Positions 15,460-22,972 of a stretch of 41,011 nt of DNA are shown here, piece by piece. The notes under the pieces are model-generated. The model searched no databases. It worked only from the letters and a program-made list of their open reading frames with translations, and was not told the DNA's origin. Position numbers and translations under genes: made by a program. The DNA is taken from positions 1 to 41,011 of the forward strand of contig CAIQVJ010000059.1 in the NCBI GenBank assembly GCA_903875225.1. The letters are read 5' to 3'. The stretch's first letter is position 1. The number at the start of each line of letters is the position of its first letter. This stretch comes from an uncultured Pseudomonadota bacterium (lineage in GTDB: Bacteria; Myxococcota_A; UBA796; SXON01).

Positions 15460-15800
15460 CGTTCGACTCCGGAGGACGGGGACATGGCGGGCGGGTGGTC
15501 GATCAGCGTGCGGACCGTGATCGCCACCAGGGGGGCGAGCAGGCCGAGCAGCGCGGGCAGGGGTTCGAAGCGGGTGAGCAGCACGTAGAGGACGGCCATC
15601 GCTGTGAGGTTGTGCAGCACCAGCCGCCCCATCAGCGCGGCGGGGTTGCCCGAGCAGGCCACGACCAACCCGGCGAGGTTGACGAGCCCACCGATCCCGC
15701 CAGCGGCGAGCGCGGCGCCATGCCCTGTCGCCTGCCCGACGGCAATGAAGACCAGCACGGCGATGCTGGAGTCACGAAGGAGGCGGGGCAGCGGGGTCAT
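15456..15800 (-). CDS. atpI: AtpI-like membrane protein of the ATP synthase operon
   Basis: A 114-residue protein with four hydrophobic segments, located where AtpI usually is, directly before atpB. AtpI/UncI proteins help c-ring assembly and have little sequence conservation, so the call rests on size, topology and position. Its start lies inside the end of the atpZ-like gene (29-base overlap) and its stop overlaps atpB by four bases. Confidence 0.65.
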   Translation of the reverse strand: MTPLPRLLRDSSIAVLVFIAVGQATGHGAALAAGGIGGLVNLAGLVVACSGNPAALMGRLVLHNLTAMAVLYVLLTRFEPLPALLGLLAPLVAITVRTLIDHPPAMSPSSGVER

Positions 15801-16002
15801 CAGGAGGGCGTGTCGTCCGAAGGAGTTGCATTACCGCCACCGCGAAGCCGAAGCCGCCTAGCCCGACAGCCCCGTAGGGAGCCGAGCCGAGCCACCGGTC
15901 GACCAGCGCGCCGAGCAGGCCACCCGCGATGGTCATGCCAGGCAGCGCTGCGGCCATCGCGATGGTCGACGCGGTGCGCTTGTAGAAGGCTGGATCAAGC
16001 AT
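15772..16002 (-). CDS. atpZ: AtpZ-like two-helix protein of the ATP synthase operon
   Basis: A 76-residue protein with two hydrophobic segments (about 12-33 and 42-62). The second follows VDRWLGSAPYGAVGLGGFG, the pattern of the small ATPase gene 1/AtpZ (F0F1-ATPase subunit) family, which in other bacteria stands first in atp operons. GGAGG five bases before ATG 16002 is a good ribosome site. The Pro-rich tail (PPDDPAAPPPS) is shared with the coding overlap into the next gene. Confidence 0.7.
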   Translation of the reverse strand: MLDPAFYKRTASTIAMAAALPGMTIAGGLLGALVDRWLGSAPYGAVGLGGFGFAVAVMQLLRTTRPPDDPAAPPPS

Positions 16003-16070
16003 CCGACCTCCGGTGCGCTCGCGGCGGAGCTGCGGTTCAAAGATGCCGACGGGGGGTCCGGCGGGGGGCG

Positions 16071-16099
16071 CGTGTATCGAATTGTCCGCGCGACGTCAA
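16071..16099 (-). promoter_or_regulatory. Candidate sigma-70-type promoter of the atp operon
   Basis: On the minus strand TTGACG (16099-16094) is followed after 17 bases by TACACG (16076-16071), or after 15 bases by GATACA. The transcript would start about 60 bases before the atpZ-like gene. The -35 box is good and the -10 box is weak. Confidence 0.35.
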
Positions 16100-16133
16100 T
16101 AGCGCAGGGGGCGAAGGCCCGTTCGTTCCCTCC

Positions 16134-16160
16134 TTGCAGTTCCGAAGTCCGGTGGATAGT
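16134..16160 (+). promoter_or_regulatory. Candidate promoter of tRNA-Cys
   Basis: TTGCAG (16134-16139) and GATAGT (16155-16160) are 15 bases apart and would start transcription about 6 bases before the tRNA. The spacing is short, so this is weak. Confidence 0.25.
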
Positions 16161-16172
16161 CGATGTGCGAGC

Positions 16173-16250
16173 GGCGACGTAGCCAAGTGGCCTAAGGCGG
16201 TGGTTTGCAAAACCATTATTTCGGCGGTTCAAATCCGCCCGTCGCCTCCA
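16173..16250 (+). tRNA. tRNA-Cys (anticodon GCA), CCA encoded
   Basis: The full cloverleaf can be folded: acceptor GGCGACG/CGTCGCC (16173-16179, 16240-16246), D arm GCC/GGC, anticodon stem GTGGT/ACCAT around TTGCAAA with GCA at 16207-16209, and T arm GGCGG/CCGCC around TTCAAAT. U73, an identity element for tRNA-Cys, is at 16247 and CCA at 16248-16250 is encoded. Confidence 0.97.
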
Positions 16251-16264
16251 ATCTCGCTCGCGGC

Positions 16265-16648
16265 ATGGTGCTCGTTCTCGCGGCATGCCGTTCCAGTGAC
16301 GCTCCGACGACCTTGCAGTCGTTCATCGAGTGGCGCTCCGCCGCGGCGCCGGTGGAGCGCCCGCTCGCCGTGTTCGTCGATCACGTCGGCGGGCCGCTCG
16401 ACCTGCTCGCGCGGGATCCGGACATGACGACGTTCCTGAACGACAAGTTCACGCCCCTGCTCGTCCCGGGCTTCGGGGACCAGCCAGGCGGGACCGCGGC
16501 ACTGTACTCGGCCGACGGCTGCCTGCTCGCCCCGCCGTTCGTCCCGGAGAGCCCGCAGGCCTGGATCGGGGTCGCGAACCAGGTGATCGGGATGCCCGAG
16601 GCGTCGGGGCGGACTGCCCCTTTCGCCAGCGCGCGAGACTGTCGCTGA
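16265..16648 (+). CDS. Small lipoprotein, thioredoxin-fold-like, no CxxC
   Basis: A 127-residue product with a minimal lipoprotein signal (MVLVLAACRSS, Cys at residue 8). The sequence after it (PLAVFVDHVGGPLDLLARDP, then FLNDKFTPLLVPG) resembles the thioredoxin-fold DUF255 type, where a WC-x-x-C motif would stand at the helix start, but here the cysteines are absent. Two other Cys remain (DGCLL and the C-terminal DC). ATG 16265 begins only 15 bases after the tRNA and has no clear ribosome site, so it may be cotranscribed with the tRNA and translated poorly. The fold call is an inference. Confidence 0.5.
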   Translation: MVLVLAACRSSDAPTTLQSFIEWRSAAAPVERPLAVFVDHVGGPLDLLARDPDMTTFLNDKFTPLLVPGFGDQPGGTAALYSADGCLLAPPFVPESPQAWIGVANQVIGMPEASGRTAPFASARDCR

Positions 16649-16723
16649 CGTCGCTCGCCTTCGCCTTCCGGGCCGGGCGGGTGGCACGCCTCCGCGCTAA
16701 GGGGCGCGCCTCACGAGCGCGCG

Positions 16724-17983
16724 ATGCCCAGCACCCAGCCTGCCGACACGAACGAGATCAACGAGTCTGCCGTCATCCACGACTGGAACGTCGAGGGTCC
16801 GCACGGAATCAAGACGAAGCCACGGCCGAAGATCGTCGATGAGACGCTGCGCGATGGCGTGCAGTGCCCGTCGGTCACCGATCCGCCTATCGAGGCGAAG
16901 GTCCAGATCGTCCGCCTGCTCGCAGGGATCGGCGTAGACGTCGTCGACATCGGACTGCCGGGCGCCGGCCCCCGCGCGGTCGCAGACGTGACGCGGCTCG
17001 CGATGCTGATCCGCGACGAGAAGCTCCCCATCGCCGCAAACTGCGCTGCGCGCACCATCGAGGCGGACATCCGCCCGATCATCGACATCTCCCAGAAGGT
17101 CGGCATGCCGATCGAGGTGATGGCGTTCCTCGGGGCCTCGCCGATCCGGCTCTACGCCGAGGGCTGGGATGTCGACCTGCTCGAGACCCGCACTCGCAGC
17201 TCGATCCGCCTCGCCAAGCAGAACGGGCTGCCCTGCACGTTCGTCACGGAAGACACCACACGCTCCAACCCCGAGACCCTCCGCCGGCTCTTCCTCGCTG
17301 CGATCGAGGAGGGTGCAGACGGGCTCTGCCTCTGCGACACCGTCGGGCACGCGACCGAGGCGGGCGTACGCAACCTGCTCGCTTTTGCGCGCACGGTCGT
17401 GAAGGAGTCCGGGCGCGACGTGCGGCTCGACTGGCACGGACACAACGATCGCGGCTACGGGCTCTCCAACGCTGTCGCTGCGGTGGCGGACGGCGTGGAT
17501 CGGGTGCACGGCTGCGTGCTCGGCGTGGGGGAGCGTGTCGGAAACACCTCGCTCGATCTGTTGCTCGTGAACCTCAAGCTGATGGGCTGGTTCGACGGCG
17601 ACCTCTCGCGGCTCGCGGAGTTGGTCGACCTCACCTCCGAGCACACCGAGGTGTCGATCCCGGTCAGCTACCCGGTGTTCGGCAAGGACGCGTTCCGGAC
17701 GGGCACGGGCGTGCACGCCGCGGCGGTCATCAAGGCCATCAGCAAGGGGGCCGACTGGCTCGCGGACCGCGTGTACTCAGGTGTGCCCGCCTCGTGGTTC
17801 GGGCGGCGGCAGGAGATCGAGATCGGGCCGATGGCGGGCGACTCGAACATCATCTTCTGGTTGCGGCAGCGCAAGCTGGATCCGGCGCCCGCGCTCGTGG
17901 CCGCCATCCGCGAGAAGGCCAAGAGCACGCCGCGCATGCTCAGCGAGGAAGAGGTCTACGCCGTGGTGAACGCGCTGGGCTGA
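16724..17983 (+). CDS. LeuA/homocitrate synthase-like acyltransferase
   Basis: A 419-residue member of the DRE-TIM metallolyase group that condenses acetyl-CoA with a 2-oxo acid. Motifs in order are DETLRDGVQ (R43, D44), LCDTVGHATEAGV, the metal-binding HGHNDRGYGLSNAVAAV, and GVGERVGNTSLDLLL, which is of the isopropylmalate/homocitrate synthase type. The length leaves room for the barrel and a small C-terminal subdomain (VFGKDAFRTGTGVHAAAVIK) but not for the LeuA leucine-binding regulatory domain. It could make isopropylmalate, homocitrate, citramalate or a related acid; substrate cannot be decided here. ATG 16724 is the track start with no strong ribosome site; later in-frame starts are possible. 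No other leu or lys genes are adjacent. Confidence 0.82.
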   Translation: MPSTQPADTNEINESAVIHDWNVEGPHGIKTKPRPKIVDETLRDGVQCPSVTDPPIEAKVQIVRLLAGIGVDVVDIGLPGAGPRAVADVTRLAMLIRDEKLPIAANCAARTIEADIRPIIDISQKVGMPIEVMAFLGASPIRLYAEGWDVDLLETRTRSSIRLAKQNGLPCTFVTEDTTRSNPETLRRLFLAAIEEGADGLCLCDTVGHATEAGVRNLLAFARTVVKESGRDVRLDWHGHNDRGYGLSNAVAAVADGVDRVHGCVLGVGERVGNTSLDLLLVNLKLMGWFDGDLSRLAELVDLTSEHTEVSIPVSYPVFGKDAFRTGTGVHAAAVIKAISKGADWLADRVYSGVPASWFGRRQEIEIGPMAGDSNIIFWLRQRKLDPAPALVAAIREKAKSTPRMLSEEEVYAVVNALG

Positions 17984-18029
17984 CCGGGTGGGGGGCTGAT
18001 CGATGCTACGATCCCCCCGAGGGTTCTCG

Positions 18030-18977
18030 ATGTTCTACGCGCTCGTCTTCGGCCTCTCCGCGTGCGGCCAGGAGTGCGGCGGCATGAAGGGGCCGGTGTG
18101 CGTGGACGCCTCGCCGTTCGTCCGTCTCGACGACACCGGCACGGACCCGCACCCGTTCTATTCGAGCGCGGGCGGCTGGACGGAGGTCACCACGGCGTGG
18201 TGGCACACGTGCGGGGTCGAACGCGGCGGCGCCGTGCGCTGCTGGGGGGCTGACGACAACGGGGAGACGGACGTCCCCGACAACGGGCAGTCCTACCACG
18301 GGCTGAGCGCCGGTTGGTTCGACACCTGCGGGATCTCGTCGGGAGGCTTCTTGTGCTGGGGCGGCTCTGGAGGCCTCGGCGTGTTCAGCGGCAGCCCCCA
18401 TGCGTTGAGCGCGGGGGCCTACACGGTCTGTCAGCGCGAGGAGAGTGGCCAGGTCACCTGCGTGGCGCTCGCCAGTCCAGGCGGGCAGCACGGGCAGAGC
18501 GATGCACCCGAAGGGTCCTTCCGTGACGTGAGCGCCGGCCAGATCCACACCTGCGCCGTGGACAGCGCGAGCAGCGTGCAGTGCTGGGGGGCCGGCAAGG
18601 GCGAGGGCGGAGAGTACGACTTCGGACAATCCACGCCGCCCGTCGGAACCTTCGTGCAGGTGAGCGCGGGCGATTGGCACACGTGCGCCGTGACGACGGA
18701 CAGCAGCGTGGTGTGCTGGGGCAACGACACCGCCGGCCAGGCCTCGCCGCCCGCGGGCGAGTTCGTTCAGGTGAGCGCCGGCCACTGGCACACCTGCGCG
18801 CTCGACACCGCCGGTGCGATCCACTGCTGGGGCAACGACGACAGCGGCCAGTGCAGGCCTCCTACTGGCACCTTCACGCAGGTGACCAGCGGGGGAGACC
18901 ACGCCTGTGCGCTCGACACGGACGGGGTGGTGCACTGCTGGGGGGACAACGCGGATGGTCAGGTCATGCCGCCGTAG
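18030..18977 (+). CDS. RCC1-like repeat lipoprotein, copy 1
   Basis: A 315-residue predicted lipoprotein (MFYALVFGLSACGQ, Cys at residue 12). The rest is about seven units of roughly 40 residues with the pattern F-x-Q-V-S-A-G-x-W-H-T-C-A...CWG...GQ...PP-x-G, the style of RCC1/BNR-type beta-propeller repeats. Each unit carries a Cys in HTC and one in CWG, so disulfides across blades are likely in the periplasm or on the surface. ATG 18030 is preferred over ATG 18003 because it starts the signal directly and gives exactly the length of copy 2. It is followed after 118 bases by its paralogue. Function is unknown; propellers of this kind usually bind proteins. Confidence 0.78.
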   Translation: MFYALVFGLSACGQECGGMKGPVCVDASPFVRLDDTGTDPHPFYSSAGGWTEVTTAWWHTCGVERGGAVRCWGADDNGETDVPDNGQSYHGLSAGWFDTCGISSGGFLCWGGSGGLGVFSGSPHALSAGAYTVCQREESGQVTCVALASPGGQHGQSDAPEGSFRDVSAGQIHTCAVDSASSVQCWGAGKGEGGEYDFGQSTPPVGTFVQVSAGDWHTCAVTTDSSVVCWGNDTAGQASPPAGEFVQVSAGHWHTCALDTAGAIHCWGNDDSGQCRPPTGTFTQVTSGGDHACALDTDGVVHCWGDNADGQVMPP

Positions 18978-19095
18978 CGCTACCCGTGTTCCGCCACGCG
19001 AAGCCCGCACGGCTCCTGCGCCACCCGGCTGTGGCCGTCCGCGGAGAGCCGCGGGGCCCAGGGACGTGTGATAGCGGGACAAGGAGGGTTTTCCG

Positions 19096-20043
19096 ATGCT
19101 CGTGCTGATGGTCGGCTTGGCCGGGTGTGATCACGAGTGTGGCGGGATGCATGGGCCCGCGTGCGTGGACACGTCGCCATCGGAGACGTGGACGGACACC
19201 GGTCCGGCCCCGCACCCCCATTACTCCAGCGTTGGCGGCTGGACGGAGGTGAGCACGGGCTGGTGGCACACCTGCGGGATCGATGGCGACGGCATCACGC
19301 GGTGTTGGGGCTGGGACGGGAACGGGGAGACCGATGTGCCGGACGACGAGCTGTCCTTCTCCAGCCTCGCCGCAGGGTGGTACACGACCTGCGGGATCAC
19401 CTCGGGGAAGTACGTGTGCTGGGGCTACCCGGGCGGGATGTACGAGGCGGGCACCGCCCAGAACGAGGCCATCTCGGTCGGCCAGTACACCGTGTGCGAA
19501 TACGCGGCCGACGGACGCGCGAAGTGCTCCTACTTCGGTCCTTCGGACGACGACTTCGGCCAGAGCGAGGTGCCGGACGGGAACTACACCGACGTCAGCA
19601 CCGGCGGGTACCACACCTGCGCGGTGAACAGCGACGGCGCCGTGGTGTGTTGGGGCGCGGGCAAGGGCGAGGGCGGGACCTACGACTTCGGGCAATCGAC
19701 GCCGCCGACGGGCACCTTCGTGCACGTGAGCGCGGGCGACTGGCACGCCTGTGCGCTTGCTGCGGACGGGAGCATCACCTGCTGGGGGGACGACGCAGCG
19801 GGCCAGTCCACGCCGCCAGACGGCGTGTTCGTGCAGGTGAGCGCAGGTCACTGGCACACGTGTGCCATCGACGCCTCCGGCGCGGTGGTGTGCTGGGGTG
19901 ACGACTCCCTGGGGCAGTGCAGCCCGCCCGAAGGCACGTTCACGAGCGTGACGGCGGGCGGCGACCATGCCTGTGCGCTCGACACGGACGGCGTCGTACG
20001 CTGCTGGGGCGACGGCTACGACGGCGAGACCATGCCCCCGTGA
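19096..20043 (+). CDS. RCC1-like repeat lipoprotein, copy 2
   Basis: A 315-residue paralogue of the gene before it with the same order of parts: lipobox LAGCDHECGGM, an acidic DTG linker, YSSVGGWTEVSTGWWHTCG, and seven HTC...CWG units ending CWGDGYDGETMPP. The middle unit with CWGAGKGEGGTYDFGQSTPP is nearly unchanged between copies, while the third unit differs most. AAGGAGG at 19080-19086 is a strong ribosome site nine bases before ATG. The pair arose by tandem duplication that has since diverged. It ends one base before the convergent lipoprotein gene. Confidence 0.8.
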   Translation: MLVLMVGLAGCDHECGGMHGPACVDTSPSETWTDTGPAPHPHYSSVGGWTEVSTGWWHTCGIDGDGITRCWGWDGNGETDVPDDELSFSSLAAGWYTTCGITSGKYVCWGYPGGMYEAGTAQNEAISVGQYTVCEYAADGRAKCSYFGPSDDDFGQSEVPDGNYTDVSTGGYHTCAVNSDGAVVCWGAGKGEGGTYDFGQSTPPTGTFVHVSAGDWHACALAADGSITCWGDDAAGQSTPPDGVFVQVSAGHWHTCAIDASGAVVCWGDDSLGQCSPPEGTFTSVTAGGDHACALDTDGVVRCWGDGYDGETMPP

Positions 20044-20044
20044 G

Positions 20045-20641
20045 CTACTCTGGCTGCAGGACGTCCAGGCTGCACAGCTCCCACGTCGTCTGGGGGGCGT
20101 CGTCCTCTGACAGGCGCCGGCTCCAGAGGACGCTTTCGAACTGCGCCTCGTCGAGCAGGGTCGAGGAGAGGATCACGTCCATGGTCGCGTAGGGCACACC
20201 CGTCGGAGGGGGATCCATGCTCACACTGAGGTTCACTCCGGGCTTCTCGGACCACGCGCCGACGAACCCGGTGATCGGCCACGAGCCGTCCAGTTCGAGG
20301 GTGCCCCCGAGCGGGTAGGAGGTGCCGTGGGCCGAGGAGCAGTCCTCCGGCGACTGCTCGCTGTCCCAGCAGGACTCAGGCTGGCTGACGTTCAACTCCA
20401 GTGAGAACGGCTGGCCAATCAGGCTGCAGGTCTCGAGCACCGTGTCCTGACCGACCTCCGTCGTCTTGTTGGAGACCGTGCCGGTCCACGTGCCGCCGAT
20501 CATGGCGTCTACATCCGGGGTGAGCGCGGTGAAGTCGACCGGGTCGCCCTGGCCGAACACCTCGCACGCGCAGGTGGCGGGATCGCAGCCCGCGAGGAGG
20601 GTGAGGGCGGGGAGGGAGAGGACGGCGATGCGGGTGAACAT
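20045..20641 (-). CDS. Lipoprotein, function unknown
   Basis: A 198-residue predicted lipoprotein with the signal MFTRIAVLSLPALTLLAGC. The mature protein begins with a Cys-rich piece (CDPATCACEVFG), then is strand-rich (MIGGTWTGTVSNKTTE, FSLELNVSQPESCW, LGGTLELDGSWP), suggesting a small beta-sandwich or lipocalin-like barrel. There are further Cys near DCSS and ELCSL. It lies 230 bases downstream of the small lipoprotein gene on the same strand and is convergent with the RCC1-like gene. I see no family match. Confidence 0.7.
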   Translation of the reverse strand: MFTRIAVLSLPALTLLAGCDPATCACEVFGQGDPVDFTALTPDVDAMIGGTWTGTVSNKTTEVGQDTVLETCSLIGQPFSLELNVSQPESCWDSEQSPEDCSSAHGTSYPLGGTLELDGSWPITGFVGAWSEKPGVNLSVSMDPPPTGVPYATMDVILSSTLLDEAQFESVLWSRRLSEDDAPQTTWELCSLDVLQPE

Positions 20642-20871
20642 CAGGGTTCCGGGGTTGCCGGAGAGCGAAGCAAGGACGGTGCCAGCGGCGATGATCGGCG
20701 TACTACCGTTTGATATCGGCACCAAGGTGGTAGAGCCGCGGCGGGAGTGTCGCGGTCTTCGGGGCGACTGCTGCGCATCGCGGCGACGCGCCTGCCTGCG
20801 CGGAGGGTCGGCGGTTCCGGCGCTTCGGGGGACGAGCCGGGGCGGGGCCCGTGGCGTGCCCGCCAGCCGGA

Positions 20872-21147
20872 TCAGTCGTTCGCGCCGCGCGGGAAGGTGC
20901 AGCGTCCCTTGTCGACGGTGCAGGCGCATTCGGACGGGTCGTAGCCCTGGTCGAAGCCGTCGGCCGCGCACGCGCCCTCTGTCGAGGCCATCTGGACCTC
21001 GCCGTGCTCCGCCCAATCGCTGCAGCTCGTCGTGAAGCCGGGGTACGACTCCGTGTGGACCGAGTCGCCGTCCCGCCACTCGGTGACGCAGGTGACCACC
21101 ACCTCGTTCGGGCCCGTGCAGGCCAGCAGCGCGAGGACGAAGATCAC
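20872..21147 (-). CDS. Small Cys-rich lipoprotein coupled to aspS
   Basis: A 91-residue predicted lipoprotein, signal MIFVLALLACTGP with the lipidated Cys at residue 10. The mature 82 residues include six more Cys (VTCVTEW, TSCSDW, GACAAD, ECACT, GRCTF), so three disulfides are possible. Its ATG overlaps the aspS stop as ATGA (21144-21147), so it should be translated from the aspS mRNA. No family is recognised, and a functional tie to aspartyl-tRNA synthesis is unlikely. Confidence 0.65.
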   Translation of the reverse strand: MIFVLALLACTGPNEVVVTCVTEWRDGDSVHTESYPGFTTSCSDWAEHGEVQMASTEGACAADGFDQGYDPSECACTVDKGRCTFPRGAND

Positions 21148-22910
21148 GCCTTCGGCGCCACGATCGCGATGTGCAGCTCGTCGAGCTGCTTCTGCGTGAC
21201 CTCACCGGGCGCGCCCATCAGCAGGTCCTGCGCGGTGATGACCATGGGGAAGGGGATGACCTCGCGGATGTTCTTCTCGTCCGCGAGCAGCATGACCATG
21301 CGGTCGATGCCCGGCGCGAGTCCGCCGTGGGGCGGGGGCCCGTAGTGGAACGCGCGGAACAGCGCGCCAAAGCGCTTCGCCACCTCGTCCCGGCTGTACC
21401 CCGCGATCTCGAACGCCTTGACCATCAGCTCCGGCTGGTGGTTCCGGATGGCGCCCGACGAGAGCTCCACGCCGTTGCAGACGATGTCGTACTGGTAGGC
21501 CAGGATGTCCAGCGGATCCTTGCACACCAGCGCCTCCATGCCGCCCTGGGGCATCGAGAACGGGTTGTGCGAGAACTCGATCGCGCCGGTGTCGGGGTTC
21601 TTCTCGTACATCGGGAAGTCGACGATCCAGCAGAAGCGGAAGATCCCGGGCTCGTGGAGCTTCAGATCCTCGGCGAGCTTGTTGCGCAGGCGGCCGAGCA
21701 CGGTCTGGACCTTGTCCTCCGGTCCGCCCATCACGAGGATGGCGGCGTTCTCCGCGTACTCGGGGAGCGCACGCAGGGTTGCGACCGCGCTCGCGTCGAG
21801 GAACTTCGCGAGCGAGCCCTTGGCCGTGCCGTCGGCCTGTGGGACCGCCCAGGCGAGGCCGTTCCCGCCCTGGGTCTTCACGAACTCGACGAGCGCGTCG
21901 TAGAACTTGCGGGATTCACCGCCCACGTTCGGAACGACGAGCGCGCGGTTCACGCCGCCGTCGGCAACCGCGGTCGCCAGGAACGGCACGGCGGTCATCG
22001 CGCCTGCCACGTCCTGGATCTCCATGCCGAAGCGCAGGTCGGGCTTGTCGATGCCCCAGCGCCGGAACGCCTCGCGGTACGCGATGCGCGGGAACGGCGC
22101 CGGGACCTTCTTGTCGCTGAAGTGCTCGAACATGTCGATCATCAGGCGCTCGATGGGCGCAAAGACGTCCTCCTGCTCCACGAACGCCATCTCGACGTCG
22201 AGCTGGTAGAACTCGCCGGGGGAGCGGTCCGCGCGGCCATCCTCGTCGCGGAAGCACGGGGCGATCTGGAAGTAGCGGTCGAACCCGGAGGTCATCAGGA
22301 GTTGCTTGAACATCTGCGGCGCCTGCGGCAGCGCGTAGAAGCGGCCCGGGTGGATGCGCGACGGCACGAGGTAGTCGCGCGCGCCCTCGGGCGAGCTGGC
22401 TGTGAGGATCGGGGTCTGGAACTCGAGGAAGCCGAGATCGTGCATCTTTGCACGGATGTAGCTCACGACCTTCGAGCGCAGCACGATGTTGGCGTGGACG
22501 TTCGGCCGGCGCAGGTCCAGGAAGCGGTTCTTCAGCCGATCGGCCTCGGACGCGTTGATGTTCTGCTGGATCGGGAACGGCAGCACGTCGCTCGCGGCCA
22601 GGAGCTCGAACGACGAGGCGCGCACCTCGATCTCGCCGGTCGCCATGCGTGCGTTCGAGCCGCCGTCGGGGCGGGCCTGCACGGTTCCGGAAACGCAGAT
22701 CGTGCTCTCCACGCGCGTGTGCTTGACGGCCTCGTAGAAGGGATCGGCAGGATCGACGGCGATCTGCGTGGAGCCGTAGTGGTCGCGCAGGACCAGGAAG
22801 AGGATCCCGCCGACGTCGCGCACCATGTGCAGCCAGCCGGACAGGGTGACGGACTGGCCGATGTGCTCGGCGCGCAGGTCGTTGCAGGTATGGGTGCGGT
22901 AGCGGCTCAT
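21144..22910 (-). CDS. aspS: Aspartyl-tRNA synthetase
   Basis: Attaches aspartate to tRNA-Asp; class II enzyme, 588 residues, the length of bacterial AspRS. In order: the OB-fold anticodon-binding domain (GWLHMVRDVGGILFLVLRD), motif 1 region (DLRRPNVHANIVLRSK), the TPILTASSPEGARDYLVPSR stretch, motif 2 (FQIAPCFRDEDGRADR), the bacterial GAD insertion (about 280-420) and motif 3 (HYGPPPHGGLAPGIDRMVML). ATG 22910 begins the conserved N-terminus; the frame is open further upstream without homology. At positions that affect tRNA-Asn discrimination it has Val where others have Leu or His, and Gly where E. coli has Lys, so discrimination cannot be decided by eye. Confidence 0.97.
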   Translation of the reverse strand: MSRYRTHTCNDLRAEHIGQSVTLSGWLHMVRDVGGILFLVLRDHYGSTQIAVDPADPFYEAVKHTRVESTICVSGTVQARPDGGSNARMATGEIEVRASSFELLAASDVLPFPIQQNINASEADRLKNRFLDLRRPNVHANIVLRSKVVSYIRAKMHDLGFLEFQTPILTASSPEGARDYLVPSRIHPGRFYALPQAPQMFKQLLMTSGFDRYFQIAPCFRDEDGRADRSPGEFYQLDVEMAFVEQEDVFAPIERLMIDMFEHFSDKKVPAPFPRIAYREAFRRWGIDKPDLRFGMEIQDVAGAMTAVPFLATAVADGGVNRALVVPNVGGESRKFYDALVEFVKTQGGNGLAWAVPQADGTAKGSLAKFLDASAVATLRALPEYAENAAILVMGGPEDKVQTVLGRLRNKLAEDLKLHEPGIFRFCWIVDFPMYEKNPDTGAIEFSHNPFSMPQGGMEALVCKDPLDILAYQYDIVCNGVELSSGAIRNHQPELMVKAFEIAGYSRDEVAKRFGALFRAFHYGPPPHGGLAPGIDRMVMLLADEKNIREVIPFPMVITAQDLLMGAPGEVTQKQLDELHIAIVAPKA

Positions 22911-22972
22911 GCGGGTATCCGGGAGGGTGCCCGGGTAACCTGCGGTCCGGTTGCGGACACCGCCGCTTTTTC

